DNA of 64,000 nt from Oribacterium sp. WCC10. GTDB lineage: Bacteria; Bacillota; Clostridia; Lachnospirales; Lachnospiraceae. Each line of letters opens with the position of its first letter. Within the stretch, counting starts at the first letter, position 1. The notes beneath the pieces were generated by a model. The model saw only the letters and a program-made list of their open reading frames with translations. It searched no databases and had not been told where the DNA came from. The DNA lies in NCBI RefSeq assembly GCF_900113415.1, contig NZ_FOPH01000014.1, forward strand, positions 1-64,000, written 5' to 3'. Positions 50,976 through 59,585 of this stretch are shown piece after piece. The position numbers and the translations under genes are program-made.

Positions 50976-53735
50976 TTGAAAAATCAATTTCTGACAAATT
51001 ATACAGAAACGACTTTCCTGGACAAAATCAAGGAAAATCTGAGACACTGTAAGGCTTTTTCATTCTCGGTCAGCTTTATTAAGAAAGCTGGCTTGGTTTT
51101 GTTGTACAAAGATATTGAAGCTGCAGTGGAACGTGGCTGTCGGGGAAGAATTATTACTTCGACTTATCAGAATTTTACTGATATTGAGTCTCTTAAGAGC
51201 TTCTATTCTTTGATGGGGAGATGCCGGAATTTTCAATGCCATCTTGATTATGAAAGCTTTCACGATACCGGTTATGCAACACTTGGATATCATTCAAAAG
51301 GATATCTTTTTGAGTTTGATGACCATAGAGAATTGGTGATAGGATCTTCTAATATTACCAGGTATGCACTGATTAAAAATATTGAGTGGGATGTATCTGT
51401 AGCAGAGCGTTTCGAGCCAGGAGTATATGATGAGGCATTAAAAGAATTCAATGAGAAATGGGAAGCAACAGAGCTGCTGGATGCAGAACTTATAAATAAA
51501 TATGCTACAAAGCTTAATTTTGCCATAGAGCGTTGGGATATGGATTATGATTTGACCGCATCTAAGATCAGGCCAAATTATATGCAGAAGAAAGCTTTGA
51601 AGGAACTGAACAGATATCGAGCAATGGGAGTGAATCGTGCCCTCACAATAGCTTCCGCAGGTAGTGGTAAGACATACCTTGCGGCCTTTGACGCGCTTAA
51701 TTTTAATCCGAAGAGACTTTTGTATATCGTTCATGAGGGATCGATTCTTAAAAAATCTTTGGAGACATTTCAGGAAGTGTTTGGAAAGAATGTTTCATAT
51801 GGTATTTACAGTGGAACTAGTAAAGAGTCCGATGCAGATTTTGTATTTGCAACAAATATCACCATGTGTAATACATTGGAACTGTTCTCTAAGACTGAAT
51901 TTGACTACATTATAATCGATGAATGTCATCATGCCACTGCAGAAACTTATAAGAAAATTATAGGGTATTTTGAACCGGAATTTTTGCTTGGACTCACTGC
52001 AACGCCTGAACGATTAGATAACCAGGATGTTTTCGAGTTATTTGATCATAACGTACCGTATGAACTAAGACTTCGAGATGCCATTGCCAATGATCTGGTT
52101 GTACCGTTTAAATATTATGGAATTCGTGACAAGCTTGTGGATTACGGACTTTCCGGAAATGATGAACGAAGAATGATCGCACAGATGGCAAGAGAGGATC
52201 ATTGCGATTTTATAGCAGAACAGATAGAAAAGCACCATCCCCAAGGCAAGCTGAAATGTCTCGCTTTCTGTAGAAATGTTACACATGCTCGTATGATGTG
52301 TGAGGCTCTGGGCGAGAGGTATAAAACTGCCTATCTGACCGGAAAGAATGATATAGGCGAGCGTGTACGTGCCTACAATGATCTTCAGAATGATGCAAAT
52401 GATCTGGAAATACTGTTTACGGTTGATATCTTGAATGAAGGTGTAGATATTCCCGGGGTGAATATGGTCCTGTTTTTAAGGCCTACTGAATCTACAACCA
52501 TATTTATTCAGCAGTTAGGACGTGGACTTCGAAAGTACATGAATAAGGAATATGTGACTGTACTTGACTTTATTGGAAATAGTTATAAGAGAAGTGTTCA
52601 GATTGCTTTTGCATTAGGATCTTTATCAGAAAATTTTGTCATGGAAAAGCGGCTGATGGCATCCTTGGTAAAGGATGATTTCACTGCTCTTGGACTTGAA
52701 GATTATGGTGTAGAGATACATATTGATGACTTGAGTAAAGAGGAGATTCTTGAGTATATTGATAAAGAGAATTTTAATGCCATCAAATATCTCAAACAGG
52801 ATTATTTTAACTTCAAGAAATATATTGGGGCAGAATTCTATCCTCGGCATGTGGATTATATCAACAATGATTGTGCGCCTGATCTGATACGATTTATGAG
52901 TGTAAAAACACAGGGAAGAAAGAATTGTAGCTATTATAACTTCCTAAAGGGAATTGGTGAGGAGAACCTTCCCATTTTTTCTGATAGGCAGGTAGAGTTT
53001 ATCAACTATTTATCCGGTTTTTTACCACTTGTTAGGACTCATGAATACCGGATTGTTAAGCTGTTACTTGGCGGAGAAAAAACTTATCAAGATGTAAAAA
53101 CATATTTGGAAGAAGTGATTCCGGGCTCAACTCAGATGGAACTTGACCATGCATTAACTTATCTTCAGGTAGTTAAACGAGAAGGAGATGTATTACGTCT
53201 GGAAGTGTCGATGGATGATCAATTACTAGAATATGTGGAAGACCTTTTGGAATACGGCTTGATTCGATATGTAGTTGATGCCGGTGATGAAACCGGATTC
53301 AAACTCTGGCAGAATTATCGCATGGATCAGGTTCAGCTAAAGCTTCTAAAAAATCCATCAAATAATCAAGTTGGAACTTACTATTATGATGACTTTGTGG
53401 TTATTTTTGCTTCACTTAAGAAGGATTTAGATGAAGCGGATAAGCTGAATTATAAGGATAAGTTTCTGCAGCCGGATTTGTTCCAGTGGGAATCAATGAC
53501 AAATCTTCCTCAGTCTCATCTGGAGAAATTAATAAAGAGTAGTTTTACGCATGTGTTTATTCGAAAGGTGTCTGCGGAAAATGGATTAGTATTGCCCTTT
53601 ACTTATGTCGGAAAGGGTAAGCTTCAGAATCCTCGGAAGACAGAGGGCGGTAATGGAACCTATCTTTTTGATATCCATATGGAGAATGCTCTTCCGGAAT
53701 ATCTGCAATACGATTTTGGGTTAACAAAGGAATGA
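50976..53735 (+). CDS. PLD-domain SF2 helicase with DUF3427-type C-terminus
   Basis: A protein of about 920 aa. TTG 50976 is 8 bases after GGAGG and is preferred over ATG 50919 and 50961. The N-terminal phospholipase D-like domain carries YHSKGYLFEF (His-x-Lys) and ELVIGSSNIT (about residues 103-122). Helicase motifs follow: ASAGSGKT (about 226), IIIDECHHA (about 313), LGLTATPERL (about 338), FIQQLGRGLRK (about 510). The C-terminal 350 residues (FFTKYIGAEFYPRHVDYINNDC-like region onward) are of the DUF3427 kind. The protein probably unwinds and cuts DNA; homologues often sit beside a Nudix gene, as here. Confidence 0.88.
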   Translation: MKNQFLTNYTETTFLDKIKENLRHCKAFSFSVSFIKKAGLVLLYKDIEAAVERGCRGRIITSTYQNFTDIESLKSFYSLMGRCRNFQCHLDYESFHDTGYATLGYHSKGYLFEFDDHRELVIGSSNITRYALIKNIEWDVSVAERFEPGVYDEALKEFNEKWEATELLDAELINKYATKLNFAIERWDMDYDLTASKIRPNYMQKKALKELNRYRAMGVNRALTIASAGSGKTYLAAFDALNFNPKRLLYIVHEGSILKKSLETFQEVFGKNVSYGIYSGTSKESDADFVFATNITMCNTLELFSKTEFDYIIIDECHHATAETYKKIIGYFEPEFLLGLTATPERLDNQDVFELFDHNVPYELRLRDAIANDLVVPFKYYGIRDKLVDYGLSGNDERRMIAQMAREDHCDFIAEQIEKHHPQGKLKCLAFCRNVTHARMMCEALGERYKTAYLTGKNDIGERVRAYNDLQNDANDLEILFTVDILNEGVDIPGVNMVLFLRPTESTTIFIQQLGRGLRKYMNKEYVTVLDFIGNSYKRSVQIAFALGSLSENFVMEKRLMASLVKDDFTALGLEDYGVEIHIDDLSKEEILEYIDKENFNAIKYLKQDYFNFKKYIGAEFYPRHVDYINNDCAPDLIRFMSVKTQGRKNCSYYNFLKGIGEENLPIFSDRQVEFINYLSGFLPLVRTHEYRIVKLLLGGEKTYQDVKTYLEEVIPGSTQMELDHALTYLQVVKREGDVLRLEVSMDDQLLEYVEDLLEYGLIRYVVDAGDETGFKLWQNYRMDQVQLKLLKNPSNNQVGTYYYDDFVVIFASLKKDLDEADKLNYKDKFLQPDLFQWESMTNLPQSHLEKLIKSSFTHVFIRKVSAENGLVLPFTYVGKGKLQNPRKTEGGNGTYLFDIHMENALPEYLQYDFGLTKE

Positions 53736-53804
53736 TAGTGTGAAAAAACAGTTTTTTATCACTATTTGTGCCGCCGGCAAAAGGCGGCGGAATGGAGACC
53801 AACT

Positions 53805-54200
53805 ATGAGAATAGTTCGAGTAGTGGCAGCTGTGATAGTGTCTGAGGGCAAAGTATTTGCAACACAGCGGGGCTATGGGGAATTTAAAGATGGCTGGGAA
53901 TTTCCGGGAGGAAAGATCGAAACAGGTGAAACACCGGAGGCGGCATTAGCTCGTGAAATCAAGGAGGAACTTGATACTGAAATCAATGTGGAGGACTTCA
54001 TAGAGACTATAGAGTATGATTATCCGACTTTTCATCTGTCCATGGATTGTTTTTTGTGCAGCATAAAGAAGGGTAAGCTGACATTAAAGGAGCATGAGGC
54101 GGCGAAGTGGCTTGATTTGCAAACAATAGACAGTGTAGAGTGGCTTCCAGCGGATGTGACTTTGATTGATAAAATCAAAAGCAGGCTTAACACAAGGTGA
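53805..54200 (+). CDS. Nudix (MutT-like) nucleoside triphosphate pyrophosphohydrolase
   Basis: A 131-aa protein starting at ATG 53805 after GGAGA. The Nudix box GGKIETGETPEAALAREIKEELDTEI (about residues 36-61) contains the full G-x5-E-x7-REU-x-EE pattern. The size and the EFPGGKIE context fit 8-oxo-dGTP or CTP pyrophosphohydrolases of the MutT/YfoO type. It lies 70 bases after the DUF3427 helicase; a CCGCC/GGCGG hairpin (about 53771-53790) lies between. Nucleotide cleaning or a defence role linked to the helicase are both possible. Confidence 0.9.
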   Translation: MRIVRVVAAVIVSEGKVFATQRGYGEFKDGWEFPGGKIETGETPEAALAREIKEELDTEINVEDFIETIEYDYPTFHLSMDCFLCSIKKGKLTLKEHEAAKWLDLQTIDSVEWLPADVTLIDKIKSRLNTR

Positions 54201-54228
54201 ATACATAATTATTAGATAATAAATGTAG

Positions 54229-54588
54229 AGCAAATCAGGAGATAAGATAGTTAAGAAGATAAAGCATGTTAGATGGAATACTATAAAACAGGACATTGAG
54301 AATCCAAAACAGGACATTAATAAAGTAAAACAGGACATTGAGGAAGTAAAACAGGATATAGGGTTACATATTGAATTGTCTGCCAAAACAAAGCAGCATA
54401 TTGAAGTACTATTTACTGAATTTGGTTATGAAAAATACTTTGGAAGGATGGATGTTATGGAAATATTGGGCATCACAGCCTCTCCTGCATCTACATTAAT
54501 TAAAAAAATGTTGGATATGGAACTGATTTATGGTATTAAGGGCAAAGGTAAGGGTAAATATTTATTTAAAAAGACTAAGAATAGCTGA
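54229..54588 (+). pseudogene. C-terminal fragment: KQDI repeats plus winged helix
   Basis: A frame without a good start encodes three to four repeats of about seven residues (VKQDIEN, PKQDINK, VKQDIEE, VKQDIG) and then a winged-helix region (HIEVLFTEFGYEKYFGRMDVMEILGITASPASTLIKKMLDMELIYGIKGKGKGKYLFKK). It resembles the C-terminal DNA-binding domain of Fic-type or AlbA_2/RecG-like proteins. The upstream part is missing, so it is probably a remnant. TTG 54376 could give a short protein. Confidence 0.5.
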
Positions 54589-54629
54589 GTATTTATGATT
54601 AATTGTGTAATAACATGCTGATTTAAGAA

Positions 54630-54677
54630 GGTATTTTTAAAGGACACCTCATCGTGTAATGTATAGTCAGAAGCAAA
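54630..54677 (+). repeat. Dispersed 48-base repeat, copy 2
   Basis: It matches 35063-35110 in about 43 of 48 positions. Its last part (54662-54672, TATAGTCAGAA) pairs with TTCTGACTATA (54728-54738) and, with AAAGAAAC/GGTTGCTTCC-type pairs, makes a hairpin of more than 20 bp. The rest of 54740-55004 shows no gene. Confidence 0.7.
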
Positions 54678-55004
54678 GAAACAATCAGGAAAGTACCTGA
54701 TAGGAGATGGGACTGGTTGCTTCCTTTTTCTGACTATATATTTATTAAAGATATAAGTCAATATCAGTTTGTGATTGTACCAAGGATTGTAGTATGATTA
54801 TTTGCATATGCAATCGATAAATCGAAGTGTTTTAGCTCTTTCAGATTGACCGTTTTCTGCTTCTATTGATTGTCCGTGAACTGCTCTGTATACTGTCTTT
54901 CATAAAAATAGAAAGATGTCCCAGAGCACCCTCCCTGGAAAGTCGTGTACTCTGAGACCAATGGTATAAAACCATGTTTATGGTAACAGAGTATACCTGT
55001 TCAG

Positions 55005-55247
55005 GGCAACATATTTTTACCTGATGGCAGTGAATACCTTTGTTCCGTGTGCAAAGAAGGTACTCTCATCTTCCGGGATTACTGTAAGTGGATAGTCCGT
55101 CATGATGACGATTATGCAAATCTCCGCCGAATTGACATACCTTCTGATGATTTAAAACTGGTCGCCAGGGCGTTGCTGCCGGCAGGAATATATGTTGGAT
55201 GCAAGCTGAAATATGAGATGTTCCAGTACGAATTGATGGAGCAGTAA
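55005..55247 (+). pseudogene. Remnant of a zinc-ribbon transposon-type protein
   Basis: The frame reads GNIFLPDGSEYLCSVCKEGTLIFRDYCKWIVRHDDDYANLRRIDIPSDDLKLVARALL... and ends at TAA 55245-55247. The CSVC pair and following RDYCKWIVRHD resemble DUF6431-type proteins carried by IS elements. No complete gene or IS ends were found, so it is treated as a remnant. Confidence 0.4.
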
Positions 55248-55254
55248 GACGACC

Positions 55255-55267
55255 GACCTCTGGGGTA
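55255..55267 (+). repeat. 13-bp direct repeat, left copy (GACCTCTGGGGTA)
   Basis: Identical to 58378-58390. The two copies bracket a 3.1-kb unit with the MerR regulator and the Old Yellow Enzyme-type gene, which is GC-richer than its surroundings. Confidence 0.6.
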
Positions 55268-55311
55268 GTTTTTTACGTAGGCGGTGGGTAGTTCACCGTG
55301 TGAGGAATACC

Positions 55312-56142
55312 ATGAATATGTCAAAAAGAACCAGCGCCGTTGATTCATATTCCATTGGGGAAGTATCGACGCTATTAAGTATCTCGAGGGATATGATTCG
55401 CTATTATGAAAAACAAGGAGCGATCCGGGCGAGCAGAGGAGCAGAGAATAACTATCGGAGATACGATTCAATGGAAGTTTTCTGGCTTTTGGAAGCAATG
55501 CAGTATAAAAGCTGGGGGATTCCTATCAGTGAAATTTCCGGGATACGCAATCACGAATATACTATTAACACGGAACAATTTCTGGGTGAGGAAGTCAAAA
55601 GGATCAGGGCGGATATACAATATCGGGAACTATTGGCGCAGCGGTTGGAACAGCTGCAGATGAATATGCTGCTGAGTACCAAAAACATTGGATGTTTCTG
55701 GGTAGAGAGTATCCCTTCTGCATACTATTGCCATCTTGTTACAGGCCGCGGAGACGAGTACGAGCGAATAAATTTGTCAGAAAAGAGCAGTTCTTTTGTT
55801 TTTGACGATCAGCATTTGCCTTTCATTGACAGCGGACTTCAAGTCGAAGATGACCGGGTGGAATGGGAAATGGGCATACAGGAGAAATATGTCAGATCTT
55901 TGGGACTGGAGATACCTGAAGATTTTACAAAGATCTCCGGAGGTTTATGCCTGTGTACGCACATTGACATTGGTGAAATCGGCAGCTATAACCAGGAGGT
56001 CTTTCATGTTTTGCCGGAATACGCCGCTGAACATGGATTTAATGTACCGGACGGGTCCAAGATCAGAGGCGTCATATTGGGAAGAGGGTATGAGAACGGA
56101 GAGTTTCGCCGGATCGTGAAGATATATCTTCCAATCTTGTAA
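55312..56142 (+). CDS. MerR-family transcriptional regulator
   Basis: A 276-aa protein starting at ATG 55312 after GTGAGGAA; GTG 55300 is the open alternative. The N-terminal MerR helix-turn-helix (SYSIGEVSTLLSISRDMIRYYEKQGAIRASRGAENNYRRYDSMEVFWLLEAMQYKSWGIPISEI, about residues 12-75) is followed by a coiled dimer helix and a GyrI-like effector domain in the last 150 residues. It likely senses an aromatic or steroid-like compound and controls the adjacent reductase gene. Confidence 0.88.
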   Translation: MNMSKRTSAVDSYSIGEVSTLLSISRDMIRYYEKQGAIRASRGAENNYRRYDSMEVFWLLEAMQYKSWGIPISEISGIRNHEYTINTEQFLGEEVKRIRADIQYRELLAQRLEQLQMNMLLSTKNIGCFWVESIPSAYYCHLVTGRGDEYERINLSEKSSSFVFDDQHLPFIDSGLQVEDDRVEWEMGIQEKYVRSLGLEIPEDFTKISGGLCLCTHIDIGEIGSYNQEVFHVLPEYAAEHGFNVPDGSKIRGVILGRGYENGEFRRIVKIYLPIL

Positions 56143-56163
56143 GAACCAAAAAAGCAAGAACGA

Positions 56164-56190
56164 AAAACCTTGGAACTCCTCCAAGGTTTT
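56164..56190 (+). terminator. Terminator hairpin after merR
   Basis: AAAACCTTGGA (56164-56174) pairs with TCCAAGGTTTT (56180-56190), an 11-bp stem with a 5-base loop. Confidence 0.75.
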
Positions 56191-56230
56191 ATGAACACCG
56201 TTTGCCCTAGACAGTACCTTTTTTTATATA

Positions 56231-56312
56231 AAAGAGAAGAGAACAGAGGGATCATCGAGCTGTACGGAAGAATCGGCATCAACAGATTTACCTAAAGTCT
56301 CTTCTCTTTTTT
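56231..56312 (+). terminator. Second terminator or attenuator hairpin before the reductase
   Basis: AAAGAGAAGAGA (56231-56242) pairs with TCTCTTCTCTTT (56298-56309), followed by TTT, with a 55-base loop region that could fold further. Lying 84 bases before the reductase start, it may be an attenuator. Confidence 0.55.
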
Positions 56313-56395
56313 GGCATTGACACTGGAATCGTACCATTCGTTATTATTTTCACATAGACAACCACCTTTCCAAAAACACAAGGAGGAAAACGAAA

Positions 56396-58330
56396 ATGAT
56401 GACGGAACTTTTTACACCTGCCAAAATAGGTAACTGCGAAATCCCCAACAGGCTGATCGTGCCCGCAATGGTCATGAACCTGTGCACAGAAGACGGAATG
56501 ATCACAGAACGGTATATCAAGTATATCGAAGAGAAAGCCAAAGGCGGCTGGGGCATGATCATCACAGAAGACTATGCAGTAAATGTGAACGCGAAGGGCT
56601 ATAAGTTCATTCCGGGCCTTTACAACGACGAGCAGATTGAAGGCAACAAAAAGCTCACGGAAGCAGTCCACAAATATGAATCCAAAATCTTTTGCCAGAT
56701 GTATCATCCCGGACGCCAGTCCAAACATGATGTAAACGGAAACGTACAGCCGGTAGCGCCTTCTGCAATTAAGGACCCCTTCTGCATGGATCTTCCCCGT
56801 GAGATCACAGTAGAGGAGATCCACCAGATTGTGAAGGACTTCGGATCCACTGCCAAAAGAGTGAAAGAGGCAGGCTTTGACGGAATTGAGATCCACGCTG
56901 CGCACGGCTACCTGATCTCCGAATTCCTCTCTCCTTTCACAAACAAGAGAGTAGATGAGTACGGCGGATGTTTCGAGAACAGGACCCGCATCCTGGATGA
57001 GATCTATGCATGCATCCGCGAGAACGTCGGCAAGGATTTCCCGGTCCAGGTCAGAGTTTCAGCCAACGAGTACCTTCTGGGCGGCCGCACCGAGGCTGAT
57101 ACCTTTGAACTTGTCCGCCATCTGGATGAGCTGGGCGTTGACGCAATCCATGTTTCCAACGGTATGTATGCTTCTCCTGTCATTCGCCAGATCATCGCGC
57201 CGATGTACACGGAGCACGCCTTTAATATGAATACTGCGGAAATGGTCAGAAAACTGGTATCCTGCCCTGTCATCGTCACGAACCGCATCAACTCCCCCAA
57301 GATGGCTGATACTATTTTGAAGATGGGCAAAGCAGATTTCATCGGCATGGGCCGCGGATCTCTGGCAGATCCTTATCTCCCCGCCAAGGCGAAAGCAGGC
57401 CAGTTCGAGAACATCCGCTACTGCATCGGATGTCTCCAGGGCTGTGAAGCAGGCCTTTTGGCCGGAACCTGTGCGACCTGTCTGGTCAACCCTCGTGTCG
57501 GCCGCGAGTATGAGAATGCAATGGAAAAGACCGGAAATCCGAAGAAGGTCATGATCATCGGCGGCGGTCCTGCCGGCCTCATCGCAGCGGAGACTGCAGC
57601 GAAGATCGGACATAATGTTACCGTATACGAAGCAGGATCATGGCTCGGCGGACAGTTCCGCAGCGCCGCATTCCCGCCCGGAAAAGGCGAGCTCTCCACT
57701 TTCGTATCTTCACTGCGCAAGAGTCTCATTGATTTGAAGGTTCCGGTCAATATGGGAGTAGAGGTCACTGAGGAAATGATCCGTGACGAGAAGCCGGATG
57801 CAGTCATTGTTGCAACAGGCGCGAAGCCGCTTACACCTCCGATCAAGGGAATGGACGGCAGCAATGTCGTGAATGCGGAAGACGTACTCTTAGGTAAGAA
57901 AGATGTCAAGCCCGGTCCGGTCGTCGTCTGCGGCGGCGGCGAAGTTGGCGGAGAGACAGCGCACTTCCTGACCCAGTCCTGCCAGGACATCACACTGATC
58001 GAGATGCGCGATGACATCCTGGTCGATATGTTCCCGCTGATGAAGATGCAGCTGATGGAGTACATCAGAGACGCAGGCATCAAAGTATTGACCGGTGCAA
58101 AGGTCGCAGAGATCACGGAAGACAGTGTAAGCTACACAGATTCCAAGGGAACTCTCCACAGTGTACCTGCTTCGACTGTAGTATCTGCATTCGGATATAA
58201 GGCATACAATCCGCTTGAGGAAGCGGCAAAGAAATACTGCGACAATGTCAAAGTTGTTGGATGTGCTGTAAAAGCCGGCAACGCGCTGGTTGCTGTCAGA
58301 GAAGGTTATGAGGCCGCATTGGCTTTATAA
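56396..58330 (+). CDS. Old Yellow Enzyme-type NADH:flavin oxidoreductase with Fe-S and FAD domains
   Basis: A 644-aa protein in the 2,4-dienoyl-CoA reductase/BaiCD-type family. The N-terminal FMN barrel has GFDGIEIHAAHGYLISEFLSPFTNKRVDEYGGCFENRTRILDEI (about residues 159-202). A 4Fe-4S cluster is bound by CIGCLQGC...C..C (about 343-364, CATCLVNP). Then come an FAD domain (VMIIGGGPAGLIAAETAAKIGHNVTVYEAG, about 386-415) and an NAD(P)H domain (VVVCGGGEVGGETAHFL, about 504-520). It reduces C=C bonds of unsaturated acids, enals or bile-acid-like steroids; the substrate is unknown. GGAGG precedes ATGATG. Its codons are clearly GC-richer than nearby genes. Confidence 0.93.
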   Translation: MMTELFTPAKIGNCEIPNRLIVPAMVMNLCTEDGMITERYIKYIEEKAKGGWGMIITEDYAVNVNAKGYKFIPGLYNDEQIEGNKKLTEAVHKYESKIFCQMYHPGRQSKHDVNGNVQPVAPSAIKDPFCMDLPREITVEEIHQIVKDFGSTAKRVKEAGFDGIEIHAAHGYLISEFLSPFTNKRVDEYGGCFENRTRILDEIYACIRENVGKDFPVQVRVSANEYLLGGRTEADTFELVRHLDELGVDAIHVSNGMYASPVIRQIIAPMYTEHAFNMNTAEMVRKLVSCPVIVTNRINSPKMADTILKMGKADFIGMGRGSLADPYLPAKAKAGQFENIRYCIGCLQGCEAGLLAGTCATCLVNPRVGREYENAMEKTGNPKKVMIIGGGPAGLIAAETAAKIGHNVTVYEAGSWLGGQFRSAAFPPGKGELSTFVSSLRKSLIDLKVPVNMGVEVTEEMIRDEKPDAVIVATGAKPLTPPIKGMDGSNVVNAEDVLLGKKDVKPGPVVVCGGGEVGGETAHFLTQSCQDITLIEMRDDILVDMFPLMKMQLMEYIRDAGIKVLTGAKVAEITEDSVSYTDSKGTLHSVPASTVVSAFGYKAYNPLEEAAKKYCDNVKVVGCAVKAGNALVAVREGYEAALAL

Positions 58331-58347
58331 TATACCGTCATCATATG

Positions 58348-58377
58348 AAAAGCCCGGGGTCCGACCCCGGGCTTTTT
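58348..58377 (+). terminator. Strong intrinsic terminator
   Basis: AAAAGCCCGGGGT and ACCCCGGGCTTTTT form a perfect GC-rich stem with a CCG loop. Confidence 0.95.
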
Positions 58378-58390
58378 GACCTCTGGGGTA
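58378..58390 (+). repeat. 13-bp direct repeat, right copy
   Basis: Identical to GACCTCTGGGGTA at 55255-55267; it starts directly after the terminator. Confidence 0.6.
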
Positions 58391-58449
58391 ATTTGTCCAC
58401 ATATTCATATGCTAGCGTAAAGTTTTTGTAGGTTTAAGAAAATAGAAAA

Positions 58450-58517
58450 GAGAACGATCTCGAATAAGTGATAAAGTTATTGCGACGAAACAAAACTTTA
58501 GGTAGGAGATCGTTCTC
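58450..58517 (+). promoter_or_regulatory. 12-bp inverted repeat sequestering a transposase ribosome site
   Basis: GAGAACGATCTC (58450-58461) and GAGATCGTTCTC (58506-58517) are perfect inverses. The right arm ends exactly at the ATG of the next gene and contains the AGGAGAT ribosome sequence, so in a read-through transcript the start would be hidden. IS elements commonly protect themselves this way; the left arm may also be an IS end. Confidence 0.65.
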
Positions 58518-58808
58518 ATGTTTAACAGTATACAGCAGTTTGAAAGTGAAGGCATTAAAAATCTTAGAAAGGCTTATGAAATATTTAAAGGTAGACATCA
58601 GACTTTAGATGAAATTGAAGCATATGTTTACAACCAAATTGAAATCACAAAGGACTGCTATAAACTTGGAAAAAATCTTATTTATGACTGGAAAAACATG
58701 GCGGTTTCGCAATCAGAAGATGAGTTTGAAAGACATTCGAAAATCTACTTTATTGTAAACGGAATATCAATGATGAAGGGAAGGTACATTAAAAAATACT
58801 CCCTCTAA
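58518..58808 (+). pseudogene. Truncated ISLre2-like (UPF0236) transposase N-terminus
   Basis: The 96-aa product (MFNSIQQFESEGIKNLRKAYEIF ... YKLGKNLIYDWKNMAVSQSEDEF) resembles the N-terminal helical region of UPF0236/ISLre2 transposases, but these run to about 450 aa. The rest is missing and the frame closes just before the GntR gene's end. The match is by general pattern and is uncertain. Confidence 0.45.
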
Positions 58809-58857
58809 GTAGAACAAGGCCCTAATTAGTTCTCTTGTATACTGGGGAGGGAGCATA

Positions 58858-59571
58858 TCATTTTCTGCGTCCTTTATAAACTTCCTTATTGAACGGAATG
58901 ACATAAGTACATTCATAGTGAATGGCACTTATATTCGAGTAGATATAAATAGTTCCGTCTTTCAATATTCCTCGACTTGTAATGGACATTGCAGGGGTAT
59001 TTTTCTTGCAGTTCAACAGTTCTGATTCCTGCTTAGACAGTAGTGTGGGATGGTAAGCTGTCATGTAATGAGATATCTTGAATCCTTTTTTCAAGACATA
59101 GTTCTGGATAGAATCCTCTATAGTCTCGCGATTCAGATCCGGAAATAGTTTTACAGGCATATAACTTGTCTCAATCTGTGATATCTCATAATTTACGATT
59201 CTTATTCTTTGAAATTGCCATATCTTATCATCGGGAGACAAGTTAAATATGCTTCCGAGTTCAGTGCCGGCAACGATCTCGTTCAGAAAAAGCATCCTGG
59301 AACTAAGCTCACGATATGACACTTCAGTAAGAGAGTTATATACCATAGGATTATCCAAAGCCTTATCGCGAATATAGATACCATCACCCTGTATGGCAGT
59401 AACAAGTCCAATGTTTTGAAGCTGCTTCATGACCTTTTGAACAGTGAACCGGGAAACGTGATAAGAACTTGCCAGATCACGCTGAGTTGGCAACTTGTTA
59501 TCTGAAAACTGTTTTTGATATATCTTGCTTATAAGATCTGTTAGGATAAAAGCTGTTTTTCCGGAACGCAT
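58858..59571 (-). CDS. GntR-family regulator with UTRA domain
   Basis: A 237-aa protein starting MRSGKTAFILTDLISKIYQKQF at 59571, where AGGAGA precedes the ATG; a longer frame to 59631 overlaps the dehydratase and is rejected. The winged helix (LPTQRDLASSYHVSRFTVQKVMKQLQNIGLVTAIQGDGIYI, about residues 27-67) is followed by a UTRA effector domain (about 95-230). It starts 14 bases after the dehydratase stop, so it is co-transcribed and likely represses this sugar-acid unit. Confidence 0.88.
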   Translation of the reverse strand: MRSGKTAFILTDLISKIYQKQFSDNKLPTQRDLASSYHVSRFTVQKVMKQLQNIGLVTAIQGDGIYIRDKALDNPMVYNSLTEVSYRELSSRMLFLNEIVAGTELGSIFNLSPDDKIWQFQRIRIVNYEISQIETSYMPVKLFPDLNRETIEDSIQNYVLKKGFKISHYMTAYHPTLLSKQESELLNCKKNTPAMSITSRGILKDGTIYIYSNISAIHYECTYVIPFNKEVYKGRRK

Positions 59572-59585
59572 ATATCTCCTGTATT

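Noticed and set aside
57418-58116. Minus-strand open frames opposite the Old Yellow Enzyme-type gene
   Set aside because: Open frames on the reverse strand are expected in GC-richer coding DNA; the plus-strand gene has FMN, Fe-S and FAD motifs.
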